DNA of 5,567 bases. It comes from Muribaculaceae bacterium (lineage in GTDB: Bacteria > Bacteroidota > Bacteroidia > Bacteroidales > Muribaculaceae). The DNA lies in NCBI GenBank assembly GCA_017619255.1, contig JAFZSS010000250.1, positions 1 through 5,567 of the forward strand, read 5' to 3'. Numbering within the stretch: the first letter of the stretch is position 1; each line of letters begins with the position of its first letter. Under the pieces are notes generated by a model. It was not told where the DNA came from. It worked only from the letters and a program-made list of their open reading frames with translations, and searched no databases. Shown here piece after piece: positions 1 to 4,648 of the stretch. A program made the translations under genes and the position numbers.

Positions 1-69
1 CGAGGTGAAAGATACGCTTGCTGCCAGAAGCCCGGTTGCCATGAGGCTATATATCATTGACTTTTTCAT
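1..69 (-). CDS. N-terminus of an exported protein, probably a lipoprotein (cut by window edge)
   Basis: Only the first 23 codons are inside the window, read from the ATG at 69. They encode a textbook export signal: a short Lys-Lys start (MKKSM), a hydrophobic stretch (YSLMATGLLAASV) and then SFTS at the edge. In Bacteroidota lipoproteins the run FTS is very often followed by the lipidated Cys, so signal peptidase II processing is likely, but the Cys itself would lie outside the window. The start is only two bases after the TAA of the beta-barrel gene (72-791), and a GGAAA within that gene's last codons could serve as the ribosome binding site. The two genes are therefore almost certainly co-transcribed. 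The function of the mature protein cannot be told. A partner lipoprotein acting with the outer-membrane protein is an inference from position only. Confidence 0.72.
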   Translation of the reverse strand, partial: MKKSMIYSLMATGLLAASVSFTS

Positions 70-71
70 TG

Positions 72-791
72 TTATTTCCATCGATAAATTAAACCTACTT
101 TGCCTGTTGTCTCATATTTGCTCGCCAACTGGCTCATCGAGCCGGACGGGCGGATGTTGAATTCACCGAACATCTTCCATTGGGGATTGAACCTGTAGTA
201 GAAGTCCATTCCCCAGTTGATGTTCCAGTTCTCATAGTAGAAATCATCGTAGTTGCGGAACAGCAGGCCTACATTCCAGTTGTTGGTGCGGGGACGCAAT
301 GTGGCATGGGCTCCAAAGGTGAGCGTCACTGGTTCAGTGTAGTGATCGCCCATCAAGTTGTAACCTATCATCGATGCGCCTAAGGCGAGGTCCCAGTAGC
401 CGCGTTCAAAGCGGATAGATAGGTTGCCCACATTCTCGTTGGTGTTGAACCTGTGGTAATGGTTGAACATGTATTCGCCCGAAGCGAACAAGTGAAAGGC
501 TTGGATTATGAAATGATACTCACCCTTGGCCTTGAAACCATACAACTTCTTGGTATACTGCGTGTTGGCGCCGACATCAATGCTCCAGTGGTCATTGAAG
601 TAATGCTTGTAATGCCAGTTGTTGCCGATGCACGGGCCAGTGATAATGTTCTTGCCCGTTATCAGCGAGACGGAGGCTTCGTTCTGGTGCTCGCCGTCAT
701 AGGTGTGGTCGCCGCTGTAATACTGCGCCAACGCGGTGCTTGCCGTGAAAGCGAGCAGCAATGAGATGACTGATCGTTGAATTAATCGCAT
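72..791 (-). CDS. Outer-membrane beta-barrel-like protein, function unknown
   Basis: The protein has 239 residues from the ATG at 791. An in-frame ATG at 860 would add 23 polar residues ahead of the signal peptide and lies upstream of the predicted promoter, so 791 is preferred. Residues 1-22 are a Sec signal peptide: Arg-containing start, hydrophobic core SLLLAF, and signal peptidase I site ALA before Gln23. The mature part is rich in Tyr, Trp, Phe, Asn and Gly. It shows alternating polar/aromatic segments, such as YWDLALGASMIGYNL, WNVGLLFRNYDDFYYE and WNINWGMDFYYRF, as expected of antiparallel strands of a small outer-membrane barrel, and ends VGLIYRWK, a typical last strand. I do not recognise a named family. 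It follows a terminator and its own promoter and is tightly followed by a lipoprotein-like gene, which suggests a cell-envelope operon continuing to the left. Transport, adhesion and structural roles are all possible. Confidence 0.8.
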   Translation of the reverse strand: MRLIQRSVISLLLAFTASTALAQYYSGDHTYDGEHQNEASVSLITGKNIITGPCIGNNWHYKHYFNDHWSIDVGANTQYTKKLYGFKAKGEYHFIIQAFHLFASGEYMFNHYHRFNTNENVGNLSIRFERGYWDLALGASMIGYNLMGDHYTEPVTLTFGAHATLRPRTNNWNVGLLFRNYDDFYYENWNINWGMDFYYRFNPQWKMFGEFNIRPSGSMSQLASKYETTGKVGLIYRWK

Positions 792-838
792 ATTATTGTT
801 TGTATATGTTTTGCTGTTGTTACCGTTTATAGGTGGAG

Positions 839-846
839 CAAAGGTA
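839..846 (-). promoter_or_regulatory. Bacteroidota-type -7 promoter box for the beta-barrel gene
   Basis: Read on the minus strand the sequence is TACCTTTG, an exact match to the Bacteroidota sigma consensus TANNTTTG. Transcription would start near 832, giving a leader of about 40 bases before the ATG at 791. The upstream half is weak: TTG (863-865) lies 16 bases away, shorter than the usual spacing of about 19-21. The box lies just beyond the terminator of the ATPase gene, as expected of a new transcription unit. Confidence 0.6.
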
Positions 847-856
847 ATGCTTTTTA

Positions 857-904
857 GCAAAACAAGGCCTGCATGACTGGCAAAAAGCGGGTCATGCAGG
901 CTTT
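857..904 (-). terminator. Intrinsic terminator of the AAA+ ATPase gene
   Basis: GCCTGCATGAC at 867-877 pairs perfectly with GTCATGCAGGC at 891-901. Three more pairs (one G-T) extend the stem to 864-904, around a 13-base loop. In the minus direction the hairpin begins 25 bases after the ATPase stop codon and is followed by CTTGTTTTGC, a T-rich tract. It separates the ATPase unit from the beta-barrel unit. In the plus direction there is no T-tract, so it acts for the minus strand. Confidence 0.8.
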
Positions 905-929
905 AAAGGTTTCACCTGGCGGTCGTATG

Positions 930-2624
930 TCACTGGTAGCCCATGCGGGGGCGGGAGGATCTGGTCTCGATGGTCTCGTCGCAGCAGTACTTCTTGAGGA
1001 TGGCGAGGCGGTCGCTGCTGTCGCCATGCAGGATGTGGTTGATGGTGTTTTTGCGGGCGATGTTCTCGATCTGGCCACCGCTCAGATCAAAGCCATCGGC
1101 CAGTGTTTGTGCCTCGAGGTCGCTCAGGTCAGGAATCATTTCCTGCCAGATGCAACGACGCACCGTGGCATCGGGTTTCTCAAAACGCACTTTGTAAAGG
1201 AAGCGTCGTTCAAAGGCACCGTCAAGGTTGCCGGCGAGGTTGGTCGTTGCAATCATGATACCCTGCAGGTTCTCCATCTCCTGCAAGATGATGTTCTGAA
1301 TGGTGTTCTCCATCTTGTCGACGGCGCTCTCGGCGCCGTTCTTGCGCACGCCGAAGATGGCATCAGCCTCGTTGAATAGCAAGATGGGAGCCAACTCACA
1401 GCGCTTGACCAGCATGCGGTAGCGGTCAAACAGCGCCTTGATGTTCTTCTCGCTTTCGCCCACCCATTTGCTCTTGATTTGAGGCACATCGACCACCATG
1501 ATGCTGCGCCCAGTAACCCGTGCCAGCTGATAAACGGTCTCGGTTTTGCCGGTGCCGGGTGCCCCGTAGAACAGGCACGCGAAGCCTGTGCGTAAACCGC
1601 TGTTAATCAAGCGGCGCTGAATCTCAAGGAATTGCTTGTCGTCGAGGAAAGAGTTCAGCTCGTCAATCTGCTGTCTCATGGCCTTGGGATAGAACATCTC
1701 TTTGGGCTCGATATGCTGGGCTTCCAGCAGATTGTGCATTTTTATCTCGGATGTTTCCAGATGGAGTTCTGCCAGCAACTCGCGTTTGGCCTTTTCAGTC
1801 AGGCAGAAACAGTTGCTGTTGGCCTGTCCGTCTTCGCAGATATTCTCGATGAATTCCTGCACCATCAGCGGGTGGGTGCCCTGTCCCATTTCGCGAGTGA
1901 ACCTCTTGAAGCTTGTGCGTCGTTCAAAGATCCACTCCATTTGACTGAAGGTGATACGGTTGTCGTTGTCGTTGACGAGCAGGTGGCAGAAGTAGGTCAG
2001 CACCACCATTTCGCTCTTATTGAGCTTCAAGTCAAGAATCTTCTGCGCAAAGCCGATTTCCTTATTGTCCTTGAAGAGCCTCAGCAGGTCTTCGACCACT
2101 TCATCGATGTTGGGTTCGTTGTCACTCCATCGGCTGAACCATGTGTCCATGATTTCAAACAAGGTGTCACAGTCCTCGACAATGACTGTGGGTGCGATGA
2201 TGGCTTGGTTCTCTCTGAGGCCGTTCACCACCGTGTCGCGGACCGAGAAGGCGTCTTTGTCCTTGTCGCGGTAGCGCAGGATTCGTCGCTTAATCATGTC
2301 ATTGATGTCAGCGCCGAATGACAGACTCGCCACATTGTTCATGTCGAGGAAGCGTGCCAACTCGTTGAAATACACACTATAGGGGCCGCATTCCAGCGTG
2401 ATGCAAAACAGGACCGCCTGTCGCGGCGTGATGCCATAGGCGTCGGCTATGAGCCGGATTTCTCGCTTATACTGCCTCATGAAGTTGTCGGACAGTTTAG
2501 AATCCCTTGCTCCCTCCACGATGCGTCCGATGGCCTGCAAGAGTGTGATTGTCTCTTGCGCGTCGGTGGTTTTGACTTTTTTTGCGCTTGTTACTTTCTC
2601 TTGTGTCTTGCTTTCTTTCTTCAT
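930..2624 (-). CDS. AAA+ ATPase with a helical N-terminal region, classic-AAA type
   Basis: This is a 564-residue cytoplasmic protein. Residues 1-25 are Lys-rich and probably disordered. Residues 27-330 look largely alpha-helical, possibly with winged-helix parts, and match no domain I can name. The AAA+ module covers about 345-550: Walker A GAPGTGKT at 354-361, pore-loop motif KWVGE at 386-390, Walker B ILLFNEAD at 414-421 with catalytic Glu419, sensor 1 Asn462 in ATTN, arginine-finger pair RR at 473-474, and sensor-2 helix start GGQIEN at 516-521. The aromatic pore loop is typical of hexamers that thread or remodel proteins (FtsH/p97/Vps4 class, COG0464-like). Walker B has Asn418 where Asp is usual. 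The ATG at 2624 is preceded by AGGAAAACA, a fair ribosome binding site. No membrane segment or peptidase domain is present, so it is an unfoldase or remodeller rather than an FtsH-type protease. The substrate is unknown; the two small proteins encoded upstream are candidates for partners. Confidence 0.9.
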   Translation of the reverse strand: MKKESKTQEKVTSAKKVKTTDAQETITLLQAIGRIVEGARDSKLSDNFMRQYKREIRLIADAYGITPRQAVLFCITLECGPYSVYFNELARFLDMNNVASLSFGADINDMIKRRILRYRDKDKDAFSVRDTVVNGLRENQAIIAPTVIVEDCDTLFEIMDTWFSRWSDNEPNIDEVVEDLLRLFKDNKEIGFAQKILDLKLNKSEMVVLTYFCHLLVNDNDNRITFSQMEWIFERRTSFKRFTREMGQGTHPLMVQEFIENICEDGQANSNCFCLTEKAKRELLAELHLETSEIKMHNLLEAQHIEPKEMFYPKAMRQQIDELNSFLDDKQFLEIQRRLINSGLRTGFACLFYGAPGTGKTETVYQLARVTGRSIMVVDVPQIKSKWVGESEKNIKALFDRYRMLVKRCELAPILLFNEADAIFGVRKNGAESAVDKMENTIQNIILQEMENLQGIMIATTNLAGNLDGAFERRFLYKVRFEKPDATVRRCIWQEMIPDLSDLEAQTLADGFDLSGGQIENIARKNTINHILHGDSSDRLAILKKYCCDETIETRSSRPRMGYQ

Positions 2625-2672
2625 TGTTTTCCTGTTGTTTTATTCGTTTGAATTGATGGCGGTGACAGGACT

Positions 2673-2700
2673 GCCGTGCCCGGTGGAGAACGGGCACAGC
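2673..2700 (-). other. Stable GC-rich hairpin ahead of the ATPase gene
   Basis: GCCGTGCCCG (2673-2682) pairs with CGGGCACAGC (2691-2700) over ten positions, one being a G-T pair, around an 8-base loop. It lies 49 bases upstream of the ATPase start codon. No T-tract follows on either strand, so it is not a standard intrinsic terminator. It could be an RNA structure in the leader that affects translation, or a processing or mRNA-stability element between the small-protein genes and the ATPase. The structure is seen in the sequence; the role is open. Confidence 0.45.
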
Positions 2701-2726
2701 GGCGTCGGGCGGACAGGCTCCCTAAT

Positions 2727-2747
2727 CAGTCTCTCATTGAAAGACTG
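2727..2747. promoter_or_regulatory. 21-base near-perfect palindrome, possible operator
   Basis: CAGTCT at 2727-2732 mirrors AGACTG at 2742-2747. After one mismatch, TCA and TGA continue the symmetry around a single central T at 2737, so nine of ten positions pair. This is the size of a binding site for a dimeric regulator. It lies between the second small gene and the ATPase gene, where no good -7 box was found. It could equally be an RNA hairpin in the joint transcript. Confidence 0.3.
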
Positions 2748-2775
2748 TTAGCTGAAGTCGATAATGTAAGGTCGC

Positions 2776-2988
2776 TCAAGCGGCGAGGGATCGTTGCGTG
2801 CAAGGTGTCAAGTGGAAATGCTTGACAAGTTTTTTCAGGAGTAGGTCAGTTTCTTTTCTCGTGAGGTTGAAAAAACTGATTGAAAGGTTTTCGAGGTCAC
2901 CCCAGCACTCGATGTTTTTGTTGTAGAGGTAGTTGTGAATGCGGTTGTAGGTTTTGTAAGAAGAAGTTTTAATCGTCGTCATAATCAT
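2776..2988 (-). CDS. Small protein, paralogue of the one at 3184-3393, unknown function
   Basis: The protein has 70 residues from the ATG at 2988, or 68 from the ATG at 2982, where the start aligns exactly with its paralogue (MTTIKTSS against MTVSISTN). A still longer reading from 3069 would begin upstream of the candidate promoter and encode unrelated hydrophobic residues, so it is not favoured. There is no signal peptide or membrane segment. The pattern suggests strand, helix (YNRIHNYLYNKN), strand (LSISFFNL), helix (TRKETDLLLKKLVKHF). Conserved with the paralogue are F-[ND]-L, a charged helix with E--(x)-LL, and the segment KHFHL near the C-terminus, followed by a divergent tail TPCTQRSLAA. 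I recognise no family. The first half is more A+T-rich than the neighbouring genes. The ATPase gene begins 151 bases downstream on the same strand, and co-transcription is possible. Confidence 0.72.
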   Translation of the reverse strand: MIMTTIKTSSYKTYNRIHNYLYNKNIECWGDLENLSISFFNLTRKETDLLLKKLVKHFHLTPCTQRSLAA

Positions 2989-3024
2989 TAATTTGTTTTG
3001 TCGTGAATAAATCGTGTTACACTC

Positions 3025-3059
3025 TATAAATAGAAACATCATTAAAAAAAATTCAAAAA
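3025..3059 (-). promoter_or_regulatory. Possible promoter of the second small gene
   Basis: On the minus strand TTTTTG (3054-3059) is followed after 21 bases by TATTTATA (3025-3032), which matches the -7 consensus TANNTTTG at four of six fixed positions. Spacing suits a Bacteroidota promoter and would give a leader of about 30 bases. The surroundings are very A+T-rich, so chance matches are likely. Confidence 0.3.
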
Positions 3060-3081
3060 CACCAGGCACTTTTTTTGTGCC
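3044..3081 (-). terminator. Weak candidate terminator after the first small gene
   Basis: GGCAC (3065-3069) and GTGCC (3077-3081) form a 5-bp stem around seven T/A bases. In the minus direction a T-rich run follows after a few bases, within 3044-3059. The stem is short, and the T-run overlaps the candidate promoter of the next gene. It may cause partial termination between the two small genes. A second small stem, CGTTGCT/AGCAACG at 3157-3178, lies right after the upstream stop codon but lacks a T-tract. Confidence 0.25.
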
Positions 3082-3183
3082 GTTTTTGTAAACTATTGGG
3101 ATAGAGCCTCATGTGCGGCTGTGGACATGGCAACTTTTTTTCCTGTGGGCACACCGCGTTGCTTGTGTGAGAGCAACGACGGT

Positions 3184-3393
3184 TTATGAAGCGTGGGCTA
3201 ATTGCGCGATGCGGCGCAAGTGGAAATGCTTGGTGAAGGCGTTGAGCAGAAACTCGGCTTCACGGGCATTGAGGTCGAAGAGCGAAACTTCGCTCTCATC
3301 ATTACAAATCATGCAACTGACATCTTTGTTGGCGAAGTAGTTGCGGAAGCGGTAGACGCTGTCGGGACTGTTGGTTGAGATGCTCACTGTCAT
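3184..3393 (-). CDS. Small protein, first of the paralogous pair, unknown function
   Basis: The protein has 69 residues, from the ATG at 3393 to the TAA at 3184-3186. It aligns with the 2776-2988 product over about 59 residues with one gap. Shared features are the NY(F/L)xNK helix end, a strand ending in L-F-D-L (FFNL in the paralogue), the helix NAREAEFLLNAFTKHF and the motif KHFHL. The order strand-helix-strand-helix suggests a compact alpha/beta protein, possibly ferredoxin- or RRM-like, but that is a guess from pattern only. There is no export signal. Cys27 and Cys30 form a CMIC motif absent from the paralogue. It has a good promoter 20-50 bases upstream and is the first gene of the minus-strand run leading to the AAA+ ATPase. 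It could be an adaptor, a substrate, a nucleic-acid binder or an unrelated neighbour. Confidence 0.75.
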   Translation of the reverse strand: MTVSISTNSPDSVYRFRNYFANKDVSCMICNDESEVSLFDLNAREAEFLLNAFTKHFHLRRIAQLAHAS

Positions 3394-3415
3394 GCTTTCT
3401 GAAAATTTGTTAGGT

Positions 3416-3447
3416 TAAAGATAAGAAAAAAAATCGAAAAAACCAAA
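3416..3447 (-). promoter_or_regulatory. Proximal promoter of the first small gene
   Basis: Read on the minus strand TTTG (3444-3447) is followed after 20 bases by TATCTTTA (3416-3423). This matches the Bacteroidota TTTG / TANNTTTG pair with only the last base of the -7 box off. The spacing is in the usual range. Transcription would start near 3409, about 16 bases before the ATG at 3393. The spacer is an A/T run. Confidence 0.5.
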
Positions 3448-3507
3448 TTTCAAGGAACCATTTACGCCGAATAGCGTTTTTTGGTAGGGGCCGCTCATTT
3501 CGCTTTG

Positions 3508-3515
3508 CAAAGGTA
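3508..3515 (-). promoter_or_regulatory. Distal -7 promoter box upstream of the first small gene
   Basis: The minus strand reads TACCTTTG, an exact TANNTTTG match. A start near 3501 would give a leader of about 108 bases before the ATG at 3393. The -33 half is not recognisable. Directly upstream, AAGGC (3515-3519) and GCCTT (3532-3536) make an inverted repeat around a GC-rich stretch. Either this is a second promoter for the small gene, or it drives a short untranslated RNA. Confidence 0.45.
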
Positions 3516-3591
3516 AGGCGCCAGGTGCGCAGCCTTTCTGCGTAACAGAAAAAAACTTTCTTTTTTCATTACGAGGCGAAGGTAGGTCAAG

Positions 3592-3614
3592 CATCTGCCA
3601 TTTTGTGGCAGATG
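3592..3614. promoter_or_regulatory. Perfect 9-bp inverted repeat, possible operator
   Basis: CATCTGCCA (3592-3600) and TGGCAGATG (3606-3614) are exact reverse complements around the 5-base loop TTTTG. No T-tract follows on either side, so termination is unlikely. It lies between the outward-facing promoters, where a dimeric regulator could act on the small-protein/ATPase run, the rhodanese operon or both. Confidence 0.4.
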
Positions 3615-3724
3615 TTGAAAAGATCGTTTCAAAAAAAGTTTTTAAGGAAAATTCATACCGTCATCATCGCTGCAAAAATTAAGCCAAAAGGTTCAAAAGT
3701 GGCGCGTGTCATGAAAAAAAGTTG

Positions 3725-3732
3725 TACCTTTG
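3725..3732 (+). promoter_or_regulatory. -7 promoter box of the rhodanese-Nudix operon
   Basis: TACCTTTG is an exact TANNTTTG match, preceded by a poly-A run and GTTG. Transcription would begin near 3739, leaving a leader of only about a dozen bases before the ATG at 3752. This box is also the reason to reject an in-frame TTG at 3722 as the start codon. No good -33 element is visible. Confidence 0.65.
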
Positions 3733-3751
3733 TCCTGTCAGATTAAAGAAT

Positions 3752-4183
3752 ATGATGAGTATCAAGACTATATTGTTGTTGGCTTTAATGGCAGTTGTCG
3801 CTGTCATGTGTGTCAGTTGTGTCATGCGGTTTGGCAAGCGGTCCAATCAGTACTCACCCCATGCTTCATTCGAGAACTTGGGTGTCGATGATTTCCAGAC
3901 ACTCATTGCCGATGAAAATGTGCAGTTGCTTGATGTGCGCACCCGTGATGAGTATGACGAGGGGCACATCGCTGGCGCCGCTCTGGTTGATGTGAACGAT
4001 TCCTCGTTTGTGGAAAAGGCGATGGCGCTGCTTGACCATGAGCGCCCCGTGGCTGTCTATTGCCGCAGCGGTCGCCGCAGTGCCCGTGCCGCCATCCAAC
4101 TGGCAACACAAGGTTTGACGGTGTCCAATCTTGACGGTGGGGTTATCGCATGGGAAGATGCCGGCAAGGCTCTGGTGAAGTGA
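3752..4183 (+). CDS. Membrane-anchored single-domain rhodanese (sulfurtransferase family)
   Basis: The protein has 143 residues from the ATG at 3752; the adjacent ATG at 3755 is equally possible. Residues 1-22 are a hydrophobic export signal (TILLLALMAVVAVM). It ends in VSC, so Cys23 may be a lipobox Cys, though the -3 residue is Cys rather than Leu; a plain N-terminal anchor is the alternative. Residues 40-143 form one rhodanese domain: DVRTRDEY at 61-68, EGHIAGA at 70-76, active-site loop CRSGRRS beginning at Cys104, and NLDGGVIAW at 126-134. The persulfide-forming Cys is present, so catalytic activity is plausible. A six-residue CRSGRR(S) loop is typical of thiosulfate or polysulfide sulfurtransferases, and a periplasmic role in sulfur handling is inferred from the signal. 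The gene overlaps the following Nudix gene by one base. Confidence 0.9.
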   Translation: MMSIKTILLLALMAVVAVMCVSCVMRFGKRSNQYSPHASFENLGVDDFQTLIADENVQLLDVRTRDEYDEGHIAGAALVDVNDSSFVEKAMALLDHERPVAVYCRSGRRSARAAIQLATQGLTVSNLDGGVIAWEDAGKALVK

Positions 4184-4596
4184 TGAAGCGGCGCAAGCAC
4201 TACAATGTCGTGGCTGCCGTCGTCGAGGTCGACGGCAAGGTGCTGTGCATGCAGCGAGGCACGACACGCTACAGCTACACCAGCCACCGTTGGGAGTTCC
4301 CTGGTGGCAAGGTCGAGGAGGGTGAAACGCCCGAGCAGGCCCTGCACCGTGAACTCCTTGAGGAGATGGCCCTTGATGTCGAGGTGCATGAGCTTTTGGC
4401 CACGGTGACTCATGACTACCCTGATTTTACTATCACCCTGACGGCCTATCGCTGCACGGCATTGACGACAGCATTCACGATGCGTGAGCACGCTTCCAGC
4501 CGATGGTTGCCGTGGGACAAGTTGCCCACACTTGACTGGTGCGCTGCCGACAAGAAATTGATTTCAGGCTTCAGTAATACACCCTCTAAACTTTAA
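4183..4596 (+). CDS. MutT-like Nudix hydrolase, (d)NTP pyrophosphatase
   Basis: The protein has 137 residues from the ATG at 4183, whose A is the last base of the rhodanese TGA (TGATG overlap), indicating translational coupling. An in-frame ATG at 4150 would add 11 residues read inside the rhodanese gene and is not needed for the fold. The first strands (HYNVVAAVVEVDGKVLCMQR) and the WEFPGGKVE segment at 37-45 are characteristic of the MutT / 8-oxo-dGTP diphosphatase group. The Nudix box runs from Gly42 to Leu64, with the metal-binding REXXEE at 56-61 (RELLEE) intact. The penultimate consensus Gly is Ala63. Length fits MutT (about 130 residues). The likely role is hydrolysis of oxidised or other nucleoside triphosphates in the cytoplasm; the true substrate cannot be read from sequence. 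The last few codons are made of the 7-base repeat that follows. Confidence 0.88.
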   Translation: MKRRKHYNVVAAVVEVDGKVLCMQRGTTRYSYTSHRWEFPGGKVEEGETPEQALHRELLEEMALDVEVHELLATVTHDYPDFTITLTAYRCTALTTAFTMREHASSRWLPWDKLPTLDWCAADKKLISGFSNTPSKL

Positions 4597-4613
4597 ACTC
4601 TAAGCTCTAAACT
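4584..4613 (+). repeat. Degenerate 7-base tandem repeat, consensus CTCTAAA
   Basis: Four units in exact 7-base register are visible: CTCTAAA (4584), CTTTAAA (4591), CTCTAAG (4598) and CTCTAAA (4605), then CT at 4612-4613. The repeat starts inside the Nudix gene and supplies its final SKL codons and its TAA stop. It continues up to the terminator stem. Because 7 is not a multiple of 3, gain or loss of a unit would change the C-terminus. Confidence 0.75.
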
Positions 4614-4648
4614 AAAACAAGAGGCGCTTGCGAGCGCCTCTTGTTTTA
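4613..4648. terminator. Bidirectional intrinsic terminator between convergent genes
   Basis: Positions 4613-4628 and 4633-4648 are perfect reverse complements (16 bp) around the loop TGCG. The stem is GC-rich inside (GAGGCGCT) and A/T outside, giving TTGTTTT after the GC core on either strand. It ends the plus-strand rhodanese-Nudix operon and the minus-strand dehydrogenase gene. The TAA of the latter (4646-4648) lies within the outer stem. Confidence 0.92.

Larger units (their letters stand above)
3394..3751. other. Divergent intergenic region, no gene seen
   Basis: This 358-base stretch separates the minus-strand small gene from the plus-strand rhodanese gene. It contains promoter candidates for both directions (3416-3447 and 3508-3515 minus, 3725-3732 plus), a perfect inverted repeat (3592-3614) and several poly-A/T runs. 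A minus-strand TACCTTCG at 3577-3584 is one base short of the -7 consensus. I saw no reading frame with a credible start and no tRNA or known RNA. With the distal promoters in use, there is room for a small RNA or a long leader between 3400 and 3510. Confidence 0.6.

Noticed and set aside
453..764. Plus-strand open frame of 103 codons inside the beta-barrel gene region
   Set aside because: It is fully antisense to a gene with a signal peptide and promoter, and shows no domain of its own.
792..860. N-terminal extension of the beta-barrel protein from the ATG at 860
   Set aside because: It would place a polar stretch before a clear signal peptide and lies upstream of the predicted transcription start.
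1632..2321. Long plus-strand open frame (229 codons) antisense to the ATPase gene
   Set aside because: It mirrors the strongly supported ATPase frame, has no recognisable domain or promoter, and its composition is explained by codon bias on the other strand. The same holds for 873-1379.
2673..2747. CRISPR-like or mobile-element terminal repeats
   Set aside because: The two dyads differ in sequence, are not repeated, and no transposase or cas gene is nearby.
2989..3069. N-terminal extension of the second small protein, from 3069
   Set aside because: The extra residues are hydrophobic and low-complexity, come from an A/T-rich intergenic stretch containing the candidate promoter, and have no counterpart in the paralogue.
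3711..3746. Tiny 11-codon upstream frame (ATG at 3711) before the rhodanese gene
   Set aside because: It overlaps the exact -7 promoter box and would not be in the transcript.
4057..4491. Minus-strand open frame of 144 codons across the rhodanese/Nudix junction
   Set aside because: It is antisense to two genes with intact catalytic motifs, with no promoter or domain seen.
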